Assembly (NCBI GenBank): GCA_963580455.1
Contig: OY756964.1
Span: forward strand, 1,922,001-1,986,000
Reading direction: 5' to 3'
From: Euonymus europaeus
Lineage: Eukaryota > Streptophyta > Magnoliopsida > Celastrales > Celastraceae
DNA length: 64,000 bases
Part shown: one piece after another, positions 45,195-57,055 of the stretch
Layout: every line of letters begins with the position of its first letter
Position numbering within the stretch: the first letter of the stretch is position 1
Translations under genes and position numbers: made by a program
The notes under the pieces: generated by a model
What the model was told of the DNA's origin: nothing
What the model saw: only the letters and a program-made list of their open reading frames with translations
Database searches by the model: none

Positions 45195-46959
45195 CCTGGA
45201 AGATTTGGTTTGAGGTCCACAGTCAACTGAACTGCAGTAAGGGAATCATCCTTTTCCCTTGTACCCAGGATCGCTCTGGAGTCTCCAACATTTCCAATGA
45301 CAAGATATTGACCCTATATAAACATCCAATGTCGTAACAATTAACAAAAGTGTATCACAAAATCCTTGAATCCATTTAAAAGTAGGAAAGGGAAAAAAAA
45401 ACTTTGCTTCTTCCAATACAAGTAGAGACCTGTTTGACCAGTGTTACCGCTGTTGTTCCACTGCAGAAACAATCGATGTTCGCATGGAATCTCAATTCCC
45501 TATCCATTACTTTGAAAGCCTTCAGAAAAGACTCTTTCAGTGTCTGAAATATATCTGGTTGATTTTCAGTATCCTCAATATCGACAGACAGCCTAGATTC
45601 TTCATCAGCGGATATAAAAGAAGTATCTTCAGCATTCATGCTTCCAGCGTTATTGAGGCTAATCTCTTTCAGAACATCCTCACTGGTTATATTCACTTCC
45701 CATTGAGCACTCAGTTTCAGAGGAAGAGAATCTCTTACTCTCTTTGCAACCATATGACCACTCGGACCATGGCCATCAAAAACACCACAGAAAACCGTAT
45801 CTTTCCTTGAGCCAAAGTTCTGAAAATTGAAAGTTTATAGAAAGTGAGGGAATGCAAAAAAGAAGGTATGCATAACATGCAAAGAGCACAGGGATAGATA
45901 CAAAATGAATCTTTGAAGTTTGAACACGGAGATAGATATTGAAGATATATGGCATGACATGATTAGTTTTAGCAGTTCTTCAATCTAATATAGAAAAAAA
46001 GAGACAAAATGTGCAACTTCAATGGACAACCAATCAACTAGATGAGTTGGCTTAGTCTCATCACAAGAAGGAAAAATGAAGAGCTTGATTAGCCTTTTTT
46101 ATCAACCAGTTTGGAAAATATTAGCAGTGTAAGCATCATAAGTGGTTTACATTCTCCTATGATGGAATGCCTATTATTATTGAAGTGATGGCTTTACTCC
46201 AATCTTCTGTCAACCAATTTTCCCTTCTCTCGTACACACTGAGATTTTATTGATGTCACTTGTATTAAAAAAATCGAAAGAGAAAAATAGAACTTATATA
46301 AAACTCAAATCACACTATCAAGTGTACAAAGATAACCAAAACTTGTCTTGATCCCAGAATTAATGCCAGTGTCTTAAATACAATATATCCTGATCAACCA
46401 GAACCAGTAAATTCCCTTAGTGATATAATCGCACGTGAATGTAATAAATGGACTAAAAAGAATGATTAGAGGTAGTCAATTCATGAGAATAAGCAAGTAA
46501 GTACCATTCAAGTGATTAGTGGCTAGGAAAGAAACCAAAAAAGTATCATGCATCAAGTTGAGAAACACAATGTCTTTTCCAATGCTTTTGGTTGCAAAAT
46601 TAATCATACCATAGAAAATGAAATGTCAAAAAATTTGGAAGAGATGCTTTTTCATAATAAAATGGACTTTATGAACCGAGGAACTGAGATGAGAAAGAGC
46701 TAACCTCCCAGACAATCATGGCATCCTGGTTGGTCCCTTTCTTGCCTTGTTGGGTAAACAATGAAGCAATCTCGCTTGACCCATTCAAGAACAACCTCCC
46801 TGGAATTCTGTGCAGTGGTGCTTCCTTCCGGTAATCAAAGGAAGAATTCCGTGACCCTAGCCACTTCTTGGAGTCCTTCCTCTTCCTGACCCCAAAGCTG
46901 GGAGAGGACGGCAAGCCAGGGATAGGGCTCCTGCTTTCTGCAGATAAGCAGGACCCCAT
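43746..46959 (-). CDS. Probable protein phosphatase 2C, PP2C33-like
   Basis: Mg/Mn-dependent Ser/Thr phosphatase of the plant clade that includes PP2C33, PP2C66 and PP2C74. Five coding exons, 46705-46959, 45430-45819, 45196-45313, 44316-44539 and 43746-44228, join to 489 residues. The N-terminus MGSCLSAESRSP has a Gly2-Cys4 pattern expected for N-myristoylation and palmitoylation, so membrane attachment is likely. Metal-binding motifs are present: GKKGTNQDAM, FCGVFDGHGPSGHMVAKR, GNVGDSRAILG, MARAFGDFCLKDFG and VLATDGIWDVLSN. The acidic insert between 120 and 195 and the C-terminal SALEGVSRVNTLLNLPRFVPG tail are typical of the PP2C33 branch. A CT-repeat begins within a few bases of the donor of the fourth exon-intron junction listed (exon 45196-45313). 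Confidence 0.93.
45145..45192. repeat. (GA)n microsatellite next to a PP2C splice donor
   Basis: About 24 GA units on + read as CT on the coding strand. The tract starts three bases after the donor GTAC of the exon 45196-45313. Confidence 0.92.
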
Positions 46960-49900
46960 TCTGAGGGCCCTGAAAATACTTAGTATGCACTCCAGACCAG
47001 CCTGATAATCACAACCCTTATTTTCAGAAGATGGATCAGTCAGAAATGGCTGGCGAAATCCCAATAAGACTTATGAATTCACTCACTAACGTCCTATATA
47101 TCAACCGAATTCACCCTTCTATCACTTGAATCAATGTGAATCTTTAGGAAATTTATATGACCGGCAATTGAATAAGAGCCAAACAATTGAAATGATCAGC
47201 CAAATTCACCCTTATAACGCTACAAAATGTTGGCGTGAGTGAGAGTCTACAAAGCCTTCCAAAACCACAAACTGATTACCAGATAAATCCATAAACTTGC
47301 CTTAAGAACATAGCGTTGACTCACCCTTTTCAATTCACTGCCCAACAATTAATTAAAGCCTTTTCAAATAACAGCCAAATAACAATCCATGAGCAAGATT
47401 CAACAAAGCCATCTCCAGTCTCAACCTAATTACCAAATAACTCCATAAACTTCCTCGAAAACACAATAACCACGCAACCTTTTGAAGCCGCAGTCCAATG
47501 ATCAATTGAAGGCTTAATCTTACATAAACATAAAGCTCTTGAATTATGTGTTAAAATGGAACCAATCAACAGAGAAGAAAGAAGTGAAAATGGAATTGAG
47601 TTCCTAACGCTCTGCAGTTGCCAAGCAAGGAAAGGCCCTTTGAGATTGAGGCACCAATGGTAAATTAAAGTACCTGACTTCCTTGTTTCCCCTTTTTCAA
47701 TAAAAAAAATTAAAGCTAAAAGTTCCAAGGAACGAGGCCAGATCTATGTAGAAAGATCTGATGCAGAAAAGATGACTTTTTCATAGTTCTTAATAGCGAC
47801 ATAAATCCACAACAAGAAGGTTCCTTCACACGCAATAATCTCACAAACTCCACCAGCTATCAATTAAAAACAATTGGAATCAGAAAACTTGCTCACCAAA
47901 CTCGAATGCAAATTCCAAAGTTGTTGCCAATTTTGACCAAAGTTGAGTTTCAAATCCTCACCAGAAGCGCCCTCAAAACCAACTTCTTATCAGATCAAGC
48001 CTTGGGAGATCAATATGAGAAGGTCAAAGCTAATTGAAAAACAATAAGTAGGGAGCCAATTACGCTACAACAAATGTGAAGAGAACAGAGAAGCGAGGTT
48101 CGTTTCTGGGCATGAGAAACACATATTCAAGGAGCAAAAACCAACAACAGATATGGGTTTTGAGCATAAATAGAAGAGAAGAGCGTGTAGAGAGAAAGTG
48201 AGAGTCTTTTGGAAATAGAGAGTGAAGGAATTTATCCCAAAAAAAAAAAAAGAGTGTGAAGGAGAACAAATCAAAAAGTCGCCTATCATGAGAAAAAATT
48301 GTAGAAATTCAGAGAGATAATCGCAACCACCAAAGAACAAAAAACCCGTTCTTTAAAATCGGCGACCTTTTTTATGGACAGAGATCAGGAATGGCTTAAA
48401 TGTCTCCTTGAGGCATCAATGTGAGAGGTCTTGTTAAATAACAAACAAACATTGGACCAAACCAAATTGTACTTAGACTCAACGAGGGGCGGTGTCAGGG
48501 TCTAGCATATTGATTATGATCGCCAAATTTTTTTAGGATTGTTTATTAAAAATATATTTAATTTTATATTGATGATAGTAATATTAAATTGACAAATAAA
48601 AATATAGTAATGTTATTATATTAAAGGGAATATATTTTTGGCTGATTAGTTATTTTATTATAAAATTCATGAAATAAAGTGAATTTGTTCATCTCATTTA
48701 CCTCGTTTGTTTCTCAAATATTTGTTACTTGTTGTGATTTTTGTCAGTTTAAAATTTTATGCTATCAAATCATTAAACTTTAGACGGCAGTATTTTTTCG
48801 GGTTTAAGGAACAGAAATTTTGTTCATCTCTTTGTACTTAAAATAAATGGATATGATTTAAGAGCAAAACACACCATTAAGGATTAAACATGACACTATG
48901 TATATAAAAAAAAAATTTTAAAAAAATCAGGCCTTGGTGGCTCCGCCACTGTTGATATATACAGGTGTAATATAATTGCATGTGGTTGGCATTTATTAAA
49001 TATATGTGTATTGAGAGATAAAAGTTGGTGAGGAGAGGCAGGGAGAGAATGGATTGTTTGAATTCGTTGTGATTTCAATACAATTTGGGATTTGAATTGG
49101 TGGATTGCTTTGATATTGGTCATTAATGAGTAATTATGAGATCATGGGTTTAATGGATAAGTACGTAATTGTTATTGGATAAGTTTTTTAAGGCTGTAAA
49201 GGGAAGGCTTTAAAATTTCATTTTTTAAAAAGTTGTCTAAGATTGACATTTCATTAACACTTGACTTCACACACGTGGATAATATGATATACACATCAGC
49301 ATATGCACAATTTTCTCGGCATCGTCAATTTGCCAGCATGTCAATGAAAACAAATTCAATTCTTTCCAAAAAGATCAAAAGAAAAGATCGATGTCATGAT
49401 GCACTTGTTCTTACCACACAGTCAGAACCTTCGTAAAAGCATTGACAAGCCATGTTTTCTTGACCAAACTCCATTAGAAAGTCTGTCAAAGCTGTCTCCT
49501 TTGAACAACTTCAAAGAGGAGAAAGAGTGGGGGATGCAACTTCAGACGTGAAAGGCCAAACTAAGAACCAAATTCTGCAAAAGATTAGTCGGCCGACATT
49601 CTATTCATCAACTACACTTATCAATCTTGCCACGCAAAGTATAAGATTCAACACATGATATTCATTCTAGCCAAAACCCGTTTATCTGTACTAATCCGAA
49701 ACAACCCCTTTCTAGCCATTCTTATTTCTTATTAAGTTTGCTCCAGTTTCGACTACTAAAAATGACTCTGTCAAAAAGATTGAAAAACAATGCCCAACAA
49801 AATTTATTGGATGGGAACCAGCGGGTGCCAACCATTGCAACTATACAGTTGCAGTACTATTAAACTCTGACCATTTGTACACCAGGATTTCAATTATTCT

Positions 49901-49998
49901 GTTACAATAAGAAAGTTAAGAATTATACAATCTGAGATACATTTTTTTCAGTTATTAACTATGCTAGAACAAATAATGAATATGCTTTTATGCATATA
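46960..49998. other. PP2C 5' leader/promoter and intergenic
   Basis: The first part should contain a long PP2C 5' UTR, probably with an intron; GA-rich leader-like sequence lies at about 48,170-48,320. From 48,360 to 49,998 the DNA is AT-rich, with the PYRR 3' UTR at the right end. No exon or transposon end is recognised. Confidence 0.4.
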
Positions 49999-52900
49999 TC
50001 ATAGAGCAAAGCAAGTAGTATCACTTGACATAGAAGACTCACCGAGAAACTCTGATCTCAACTGCATCAGTAGCCTGCCTAGATAATTTAGGCCCTCCCC
50101 TTCTCGGCCTCCACCCCAAAAAAGGTCATGCGGTGAAGCTTCAATGAGAATCGAACCAGCAGTTGAGATCAACATAGAGTTCAAATGAGGGTAAATGGAG
50201 AACTTGCATTTCAATGCACAGTACATCGCATCAATCTTTGCACTTTCCCAGTCAGATCTTACCTGCATCAGTCAGCAAACATTCGACTCAGATAAGATTG
50301 CAAGGAAATATTATGGAATTGGAACTTAGCCCTGTTATTCCTGAAACGTCTTCCTCCATGATGTTGGGTAATTGGCACCTATATGCTATACGAAAAATGA
50401 TACACATCAATCGCTTCCGCTTTACTTGGCAAACATAGACAATGTCTTGTCAACGAATTATTCTCTTCATTTTGGTGTACGAAATTTTTCACAAAAAATT
50501 CTTGATTATTTGAAAAGAATCAATTAATGGTTTTGTTCGTCACTGTATGATAGCATAGGCTTGATATAGACAATCTGCAATACACTTCCTTGCAAAAGGT
50601 TTATTCTAAGAAGACATAAAAATTAGCAGCAAAGTGGTCTATGAATATGTCATCTTCATGACCATATAACGTGTGCGCACACACGCAGAGAGAGAGACTA
50701 ACATCCTAGAAGGATCCAGCAAAATACCAGATCAGGGTGCTGCCTCTGCATTAACCTTCCCATTCGTGCAGCTTCTTCAGGACTTTTTGCACATTTTATC
50801 TTCTCTATGCAATCCAGTGCAATAGGATCATTCACCCCAACAAACTTCTGTGCCTGATAGAATTTTTTTTAAAAAAAACTGTTAAACAGAAGTTTCTACA
50901 AAAGGCAAAGAGAACAGAGCCAGTACATAAAAGCCAACTACCTGGTAGTAATGCTCCACGCTTGACCAAGTGGAGTATTCACCATTGCAACCAGGCATTT
51001 GGATTGGATGAGGAGAAAAATTCGAAAAAGCTCCATAAGGATCCCAAGTCTTATAGAAGGATATGATGCTTGATTCATAAGGATTAACAGTAGGATCAAC
51101 TGCACAAGTTTCATACTCTGAAGGGATTACGGGCATCACATCTGGTATAGGCTGAAGTAATCCACTTATAAGCATGTCCGGTCCAACCTGAAGTACAAGT
51201 GCCACAACCCACAAGTGACAATGACGGTGACAGAAGTATCGTTAGGTTGACATCGGTGAATTATTTGTAAATGGGGAAACATATAATAATGACAAACCAC
51301 AACTTCAAGGTTGAGATGCTAACTAAATACATTTCATCAATCATTAAGTATTAGATGCTAGCCAGGGAGCAGCCGGTGTCGCTCAAAAACATCAATCATG
51401 GAAAATCAGTGACTTGCAAATACTGATCATTAGAGGGTTAACTTGCATTTTCACATTTAAAGTAAAATGAAAAGTTGAATTTTACTTAAAAGTATCATAA
51501 TTGTGTTTCCACCTCTAATCGATATATTACATAAAGGGTAAAAAAATCTTGCGCACAACGTTTCCGTAATAGATGCAGAGTAGGAAGGAAGATGGACTTT
51601 GAGTTTTTGCTATCCAGATGTAAAAAATATAAATGGGATAGTGGAAGGACCAAATAAGAAAAGCGAAAGAAAAAATCAAGATAAAAAATAGAAGAATGAC
51701 AACTGACCTGCTCATAGCAAACATCAATCAAATCTAGGGCTTGTGACATCTCAACCATCCCAAGTTCACCCACAGGAGATGGTGCATTTCTTCCACCAAT
51801 AATTTTTGGAGCAACAAATGCATAAACCTGAACAAAAAGCTTAATTAGGGTAATTATTCATTGAGAGTCGGACAAACTGAAATTCATAAAACAATCCATT
51901 ATACTCAATGTCCTCCCACATTGTCCGACTTGCCAGAAGACTCCCCAGAGTTTTAGTTCTTAATTCTTATAGAGCAGAATCTCCCCAAAGCTTTAGTAGT
52001 GAGCTTATTATTAAACTAACTAGCAGCATCCAATCCATAAATCTTCACAAAGAAGTTTGCATTGAAATCGACATGACTAATATCATAAATAGTGCGATAA
52101 ATTTGCAAATTATGATATACAATCCAAGAGATTAAAAAAGGAATTAATACTGATTCTACTCATGCGCTTGAGAAGAAGCTGAAAAATCACTCAGTGAAGT
52201 TTCTATTTTTATTGAATAATACTTGGTACATAAGTCAATAAAGGAAATGGAAAACAAAACCTTGTGTATTACGCCAGATGAAATAGCAGAAGCGGCCAGC
52301 GTTCCTCCACACTCCCACAATATGGAAAGAAGACCACGATCATGAAAATATTCCATAACATCTCTGGAGTTTAAGATGTCAAACTCCACCACTTCAACTC
52401 CTTTGGACGCAAGAAATTTCTGGAAACTCTTCCTAGCACCTCTTTGAGTTACTACTAGAGTAGGCACATCGGAAACATCCCAAAGGTTTGCTTCCTCAGG
52501 AAGATCGAGACTCTGGCTCATTACAATTCGCAAGGGCATATGACCGCCTCCATGCCTTGCAGTAAGCTGTGGATCTAATTTATAGAGTCTAATTAAATTA
52601 TTATATAAAAAAAATCCATGGCAGAGCACCTTCATAAATATGTTTGCATCGTCATTTAATGATAAGACTTACTGTCCCTGCGTACAGTATTTCCACCAAC
52701 AATAATGGCATCACTTCTACCCCGCAATTCAAAAACTTGGGTTCTAGATTTTCTGCTGCTAATCCATGCTGAATGTCCACTACTAGCAGCGATTTTTCCT
52801 GTAAGCAACCAAGTAAGACTATCACCAAACTCGTCTGATTCTAGCTTTTGAAGCAGCCTACAGTAAAGTCACTGGACATTATTATCATTAACCATGGCAA

Positions 52901-54149
52901 TAAATTATACAAAACCCATTAAATGTAAAATAAATTTCTTGATAGTGCTCACCATCAAGGGTCATAGCATACTTGAGAACAGAGAAGGGAACTCGAGAAG
53001 CAGCTCTATAAATCAAAGGAGCATTAACAAGGAGGCATGATTTGCGAGCTTCCTACAATACAATATTTTGACACATTAACACCCAGCATATACTACTATT
53101 CTCATGCATAAAATCTACGCCACTTGTGGTCATTGGAAATTAAAAAAATTAAGAGAATATGCAGAGTTAATACAACAGAAAAGTAAAAAACGAGGGTGGT
53201 AAATGTGCTATGAAAATCATATGACGTTCTAATTTTTTTACTTCTTTCCCACATAAAATGCAATTTATTTCAGTCAATTATGCTGTTGAAGTTCTAAGAT
53301 TCTTTAAGCGCCTAACCATTTTGCAAGCATGTGCAGTCTCCACGTAGAATCATACCTCTATAACTTTACTTTGTAAATCCTCTCCAAGTACATCAACCTG
53401 CACTCCCTGACTTCTGAGCGCACGTACAGAATCACCTTGAAGATGCTTCAAAGGATGCCTGATTCCAACAACAACTCTTGTGATTCCTGCCTACTTAACA
53501 AAATTTCAGTCATCCGGCTTCTCACGTTACAATACAATCAAGAGACCCTAGGCAATTCAAGTTTCAACTTTTCCAGATAAACTTACATAGAGACTGTGGC
53601 ACCTGATCATCACGACAAGTGATCCTAAAGGGGCAAGCAACGCTTGATTAAGAGCATACAATATGACACTGACTTTCTCTTCCAACTTAATCAAGTCACA
53701 TCGGATAACAAGAATCTAACAGAAACCCTTCTAGTTGAAGCAACTTTTTAAAAATTATAAAGTAGCTAAAGCACAAACCAACCAACCTTGACAAGAGCAG
53801 AGACAGCGGCGTGGTCGCCATCGCAATCCCCGGGCTCCATATTCAGATAAGCAGTAGCGCCGCGGCACAACGACCCTGCGGCCTCCACCGCCAGCACCTC
53901 CGCTGGCTTAGTCCCCTGCGCGTACAAATACCCCTCCCCGGCGACCTTACTACCGCCACCGACTGCAATGACGCAACCGAAGTTCGGGTGCGGAGACGTA
54001 AACCCCGCCGATTTTCCGGCGATTTCTGCCGCACGTCTGATGAAATCAGCGTCTCGCGCGTGCCCCCGATAGTTGTTGCTGCTGCTGCTATCATGCATAG
54101 CTGCTTTGCACATAGGAGAAAATGAGAGAAATGGAGCAGCAGAAAACAT
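49999..54149 (-). CDS. PYRR: Riboflavin biosynthesis protein PYRR, chloroplastic
   Basis: Plastid reductase of riboflavin synthesis, converting the deaminated pyrimidine ribosylamine to the ribitylamino form with NADPH. Nine exons give 597 residues (Arabidopsis about 599): 53787-54149, 53356-53490, 52953-53052, 52673-52798, 52261-52574, 51708-51827, 50942-51187, 50728-50853 and 49999-50262. The first exon holds a deaminase-like domain whose zinc-site motif is replaced (KPAEVLAVEAAG instead of a HAE motif), as in plant PYRR. The RibD reductase domain follows (SVLKYAMTLDGKIAASSGHSAWIS, AIIVGGNTVRRDNP, LSILWECGGTLAASAI). The C-terminal NADAR/COG3236 domain (FSNFSPHPIQMPG, VEHYYQAQKFVG, EASPHDLFWGGGREG) removes damaged riboflavin intermediates. 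All introns are GT-AG and in phase. The transit peptide is short (about 30 residues). Confidence 0.95.
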
Positions 54150-54270
54150 GTTTTTCTAAAATTAAAAATTTCACTTCTTCAATCTCTCGTCTCTATTAGA
54201 AAACGAAATTAAGGTCACTCTCTTTCCAAAACCTCCCGATATTGTGTTACAGATTCCCGATCAGTTGTGT

Positions 54271-54301
54271 CAGAGAGGAGAGGAGAGGAGAGGAGAGGAG
54301 A
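54271..54301. repeat. (GAGGA)n short tandem repeat in the PYRR upstream region
   Basis: About five AGGAG units lie 120 bp upstream of the PYRR ATG, in its presumed leader. Confidence 0.85.
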
Positions 54302-54807
54302 CGGGACAAAGATTATATGGGCCAAAGACGAGGGTTTATACTTAAGCCCGTGGGCTATGATAATATTAACTGAGATAGCTAATTTGGGTTGGATTCCTAA
54401 AATCATTTCATGTGAAATACTGAAATGTCCCTTGTTTTAAATCACAACCCTGCATATGAGTAGTGATAGAGATATGAGTGGCTGAGATTTGATTCGAGTA
54501 CATATTTCATGTAGTGTGGATTGCAGCCCCAATGCGAGCTATTTGCAGTCCACGTTTTAGCTGTTACACTCAAAAAAATAAAAATTCTAAAATGACAATT
54601 TTAATGACACTCCATCCGCGAAGGTAAATCCTTGGCCTTTGTTATTCTGCTGCTTTAGAGACCCGTTGTCTCTCTCTTGTCTCTATCACTCGATTCACTC
54701 ATCTCTCGTCTCTAAAGCCTTGTCATTGGAATATAAGGTTTGAGATAGTCCCTTGTTGCAGATCTGTTTGTGTTGAGTCATGGCCACAGTTGCTTCAACT
54801 TCATAGA

Positions 54808-54928
54808 GTCCGTTTGGATCAGAGTATGTCTCATATAGTATAAGCTCTCGTAAAACGTAAAAGCTAATAGTGTTTGAGAGTATGGGTGACAGAGTATAAG
54901 CTAGCGTATACTCTGAAACAAACGGAGA
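54808..54928. mobile_element. Small foldback MITE-like element
   Basis: The left end GTCCGTTTGGATCAGAGTAT pairs with the right end, whose reverse complement reads CTCCGTTTGTTTCAGAGTAT, giving about 20-bp imperfect terminal inverted repeats. A second inverted pair (TATAAGCT) lies inside. No target duplication is certain and there is no coding capacity. Confidence 0.65.
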
Positions 54929-55619
54929 GCTGAAAAGGAGGAAGCCTCGACCCCTTGCGCGCAAAGTACAATAAGCTATAACTACTTTGCTTCCAAGCGC
55001 AGATCGCTGATCAAGTTGAGAGATCGGTTCTAACGTCGAACAGGTTGCCTCCCTATCACGAAGGGAAATGAGGTTCTTTAATTTGTAAGTATAAATGGTT
55101 GGATTCATAAAAAATGGAGTTTTTTAGTTTCAGGATATGGCCGATAAAACGTGGGCTTGCCCCATCCACTATGGTACTGTAGTCCAAGCACATCGAGCCT
55201 AGGGCCTGATTTCCTAGACATTCGTAGACATATAATATCTATTATTATTGTTTCAAAAAATAGCAAAAAAAAAAGTCTTTCCTGTTGATACTGAATTAGA
55301 TGTGGAAGATAGCTCAATTGATCGTATCTCATTTTGAATTTCGAGTTCAAGCGTCACCCCTTCTCTTAATAAAAAAAATTAGATATGCTTTATCAATATT
55401 TATTCACCACATCAACGTTCATACCAAAATAGTTGACAGGCACAATAGAAGAGTGTCAATGTAACTTAGATTTTACCAAAATGTAAAAATGTCAAGGAGG
55501 TCGCTGGTTAAGATCAAGAACGAGGATTGGGAATTGGAATCCCAACCAACAATCTCATATATAACAATTTTGTACTCATATAATCCGATTCGAATCAAAT
55601 GAGTATATCTCGTTAGTTA

Positions 55620-55624
<5 letters not shown>

Positions 55625-55672
<48 letters not shown>
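55625..55672. repeat. (TA)n microsatellite
   Basis: An almost pure TA tract of about 48 bp is broken once by AA. Confidence 0.92.
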
Positions 55673-57055
55673 TATGGAGAAAACAACGAACATGAATATA
55701 AGAATAGATATGTCAAAATTCACCTCTTATTTATAAGTAAACTATTAAATATTCTAAATAATGTGTTTGCGCACTAGATAGAAAAGTTTAGATTTGAAAT
55801 ACGGGAGGAGGAGTGCTAATCACTAAAATTTTTGTTCGTTGCTGGTTAGTATGGGGTGTATATAGCAAATGGGTTTGAGCAGCAATTTCAGGTACCAAAC
55901 ATGTAATTGGATTGAATTTGTGTTGGCTATGGGAGTGGAACCTCAGCTTTTGTGTAGTGATCTTAACGCTGTGTTGGTTAATCGTGATAATGGAAATGAG
56001 AACGAGAACATGAATAATAATAGAAATTTCAAAAATGTATATTCTCTTTGATAATCTCAAATGGAAAATCTGTTTGCTATTTCATGTTCCTCTTAACAAA
56101 TATTTCATCAAATACAATATAATAAATATTTCATCAAACACAATGTCAATTGCACGGGTTAGATTTGTCCGTTTCTATGCATGATTAGGTTATAAACATG
56201 GACGGTTGATATTTATTTATTGGAAAATGTTATACGACCCAAATGTAAATAGCCCATAATAAGTCATTATATTGTAACATCATATTTTATTGTAAACTTA
56301 TTATGAAAAATCATATTTCATTATAATATTTAATTATGATATTATTATAACTTTTTTCAATAAAATACGATGTTACAATAAAATCAGACAATTCACCACT
56401 AATATTTATTTGATCCAAACGTTAGAATTCGTGCATAGGGTTAAAATTAATTTCAACGTGATAAATTATATTTCTTATGTAGAGTCCGGAACTTTGAATT
56501 CCAATGAAGCAGGGAACTTGTCCATGTTGACATTCCTATAGCCATTTAACAAAGTTCAAATTTTGAAGAGAGAGTCAAATAAGAATCGCATGGGAGCCTC
56601 CGAGGGGATCCCAATCCAACTAGGCTACAATGTTGCTTGTCACGAGAGTAACCTCAGAAACAGCTATTTAAAATTAAATACAGTACCATCCATCCTAATT
56701 GCCAAGTTTGACAGTTACTTTAAAAAGTCACTTTCACTTCTATCCCTGATGAATCAATCGCAACCAAGTATTGCCAATGCCCTTCAGTATGTACAGGCAA
56801 AACTTCCAAAATTCATATCACACTGTAATTTTCAGTTGTAACAAAATCCCAGAGAGAGAGAGAGATGATTATTGCAAGTAATAAAAGCCATAAAACGGTT
56901 TTATCATATTAATCACATCACATCAACAAATGAACAAGCACGTCAGATGATGTAATTGGTAACGAGGAATAGAAATTATAAGAGTTCACATCTCAGAAAT
57001 CGAAAGCTATTTCATAACATGGAAACTGAGCGACAATCCATGTGATCGCCAACAT

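Larger units (their letters stand above)
54150..57055. other. Intergenic between PYRR start and eIF5-mimic stop
   Basis: This contains the PYRR promoter, an AGAGG repeat, a small foldback element and a TA tract (listed separately). The rest is AT-rich with no recognisable gene. Confidence 0.45.
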
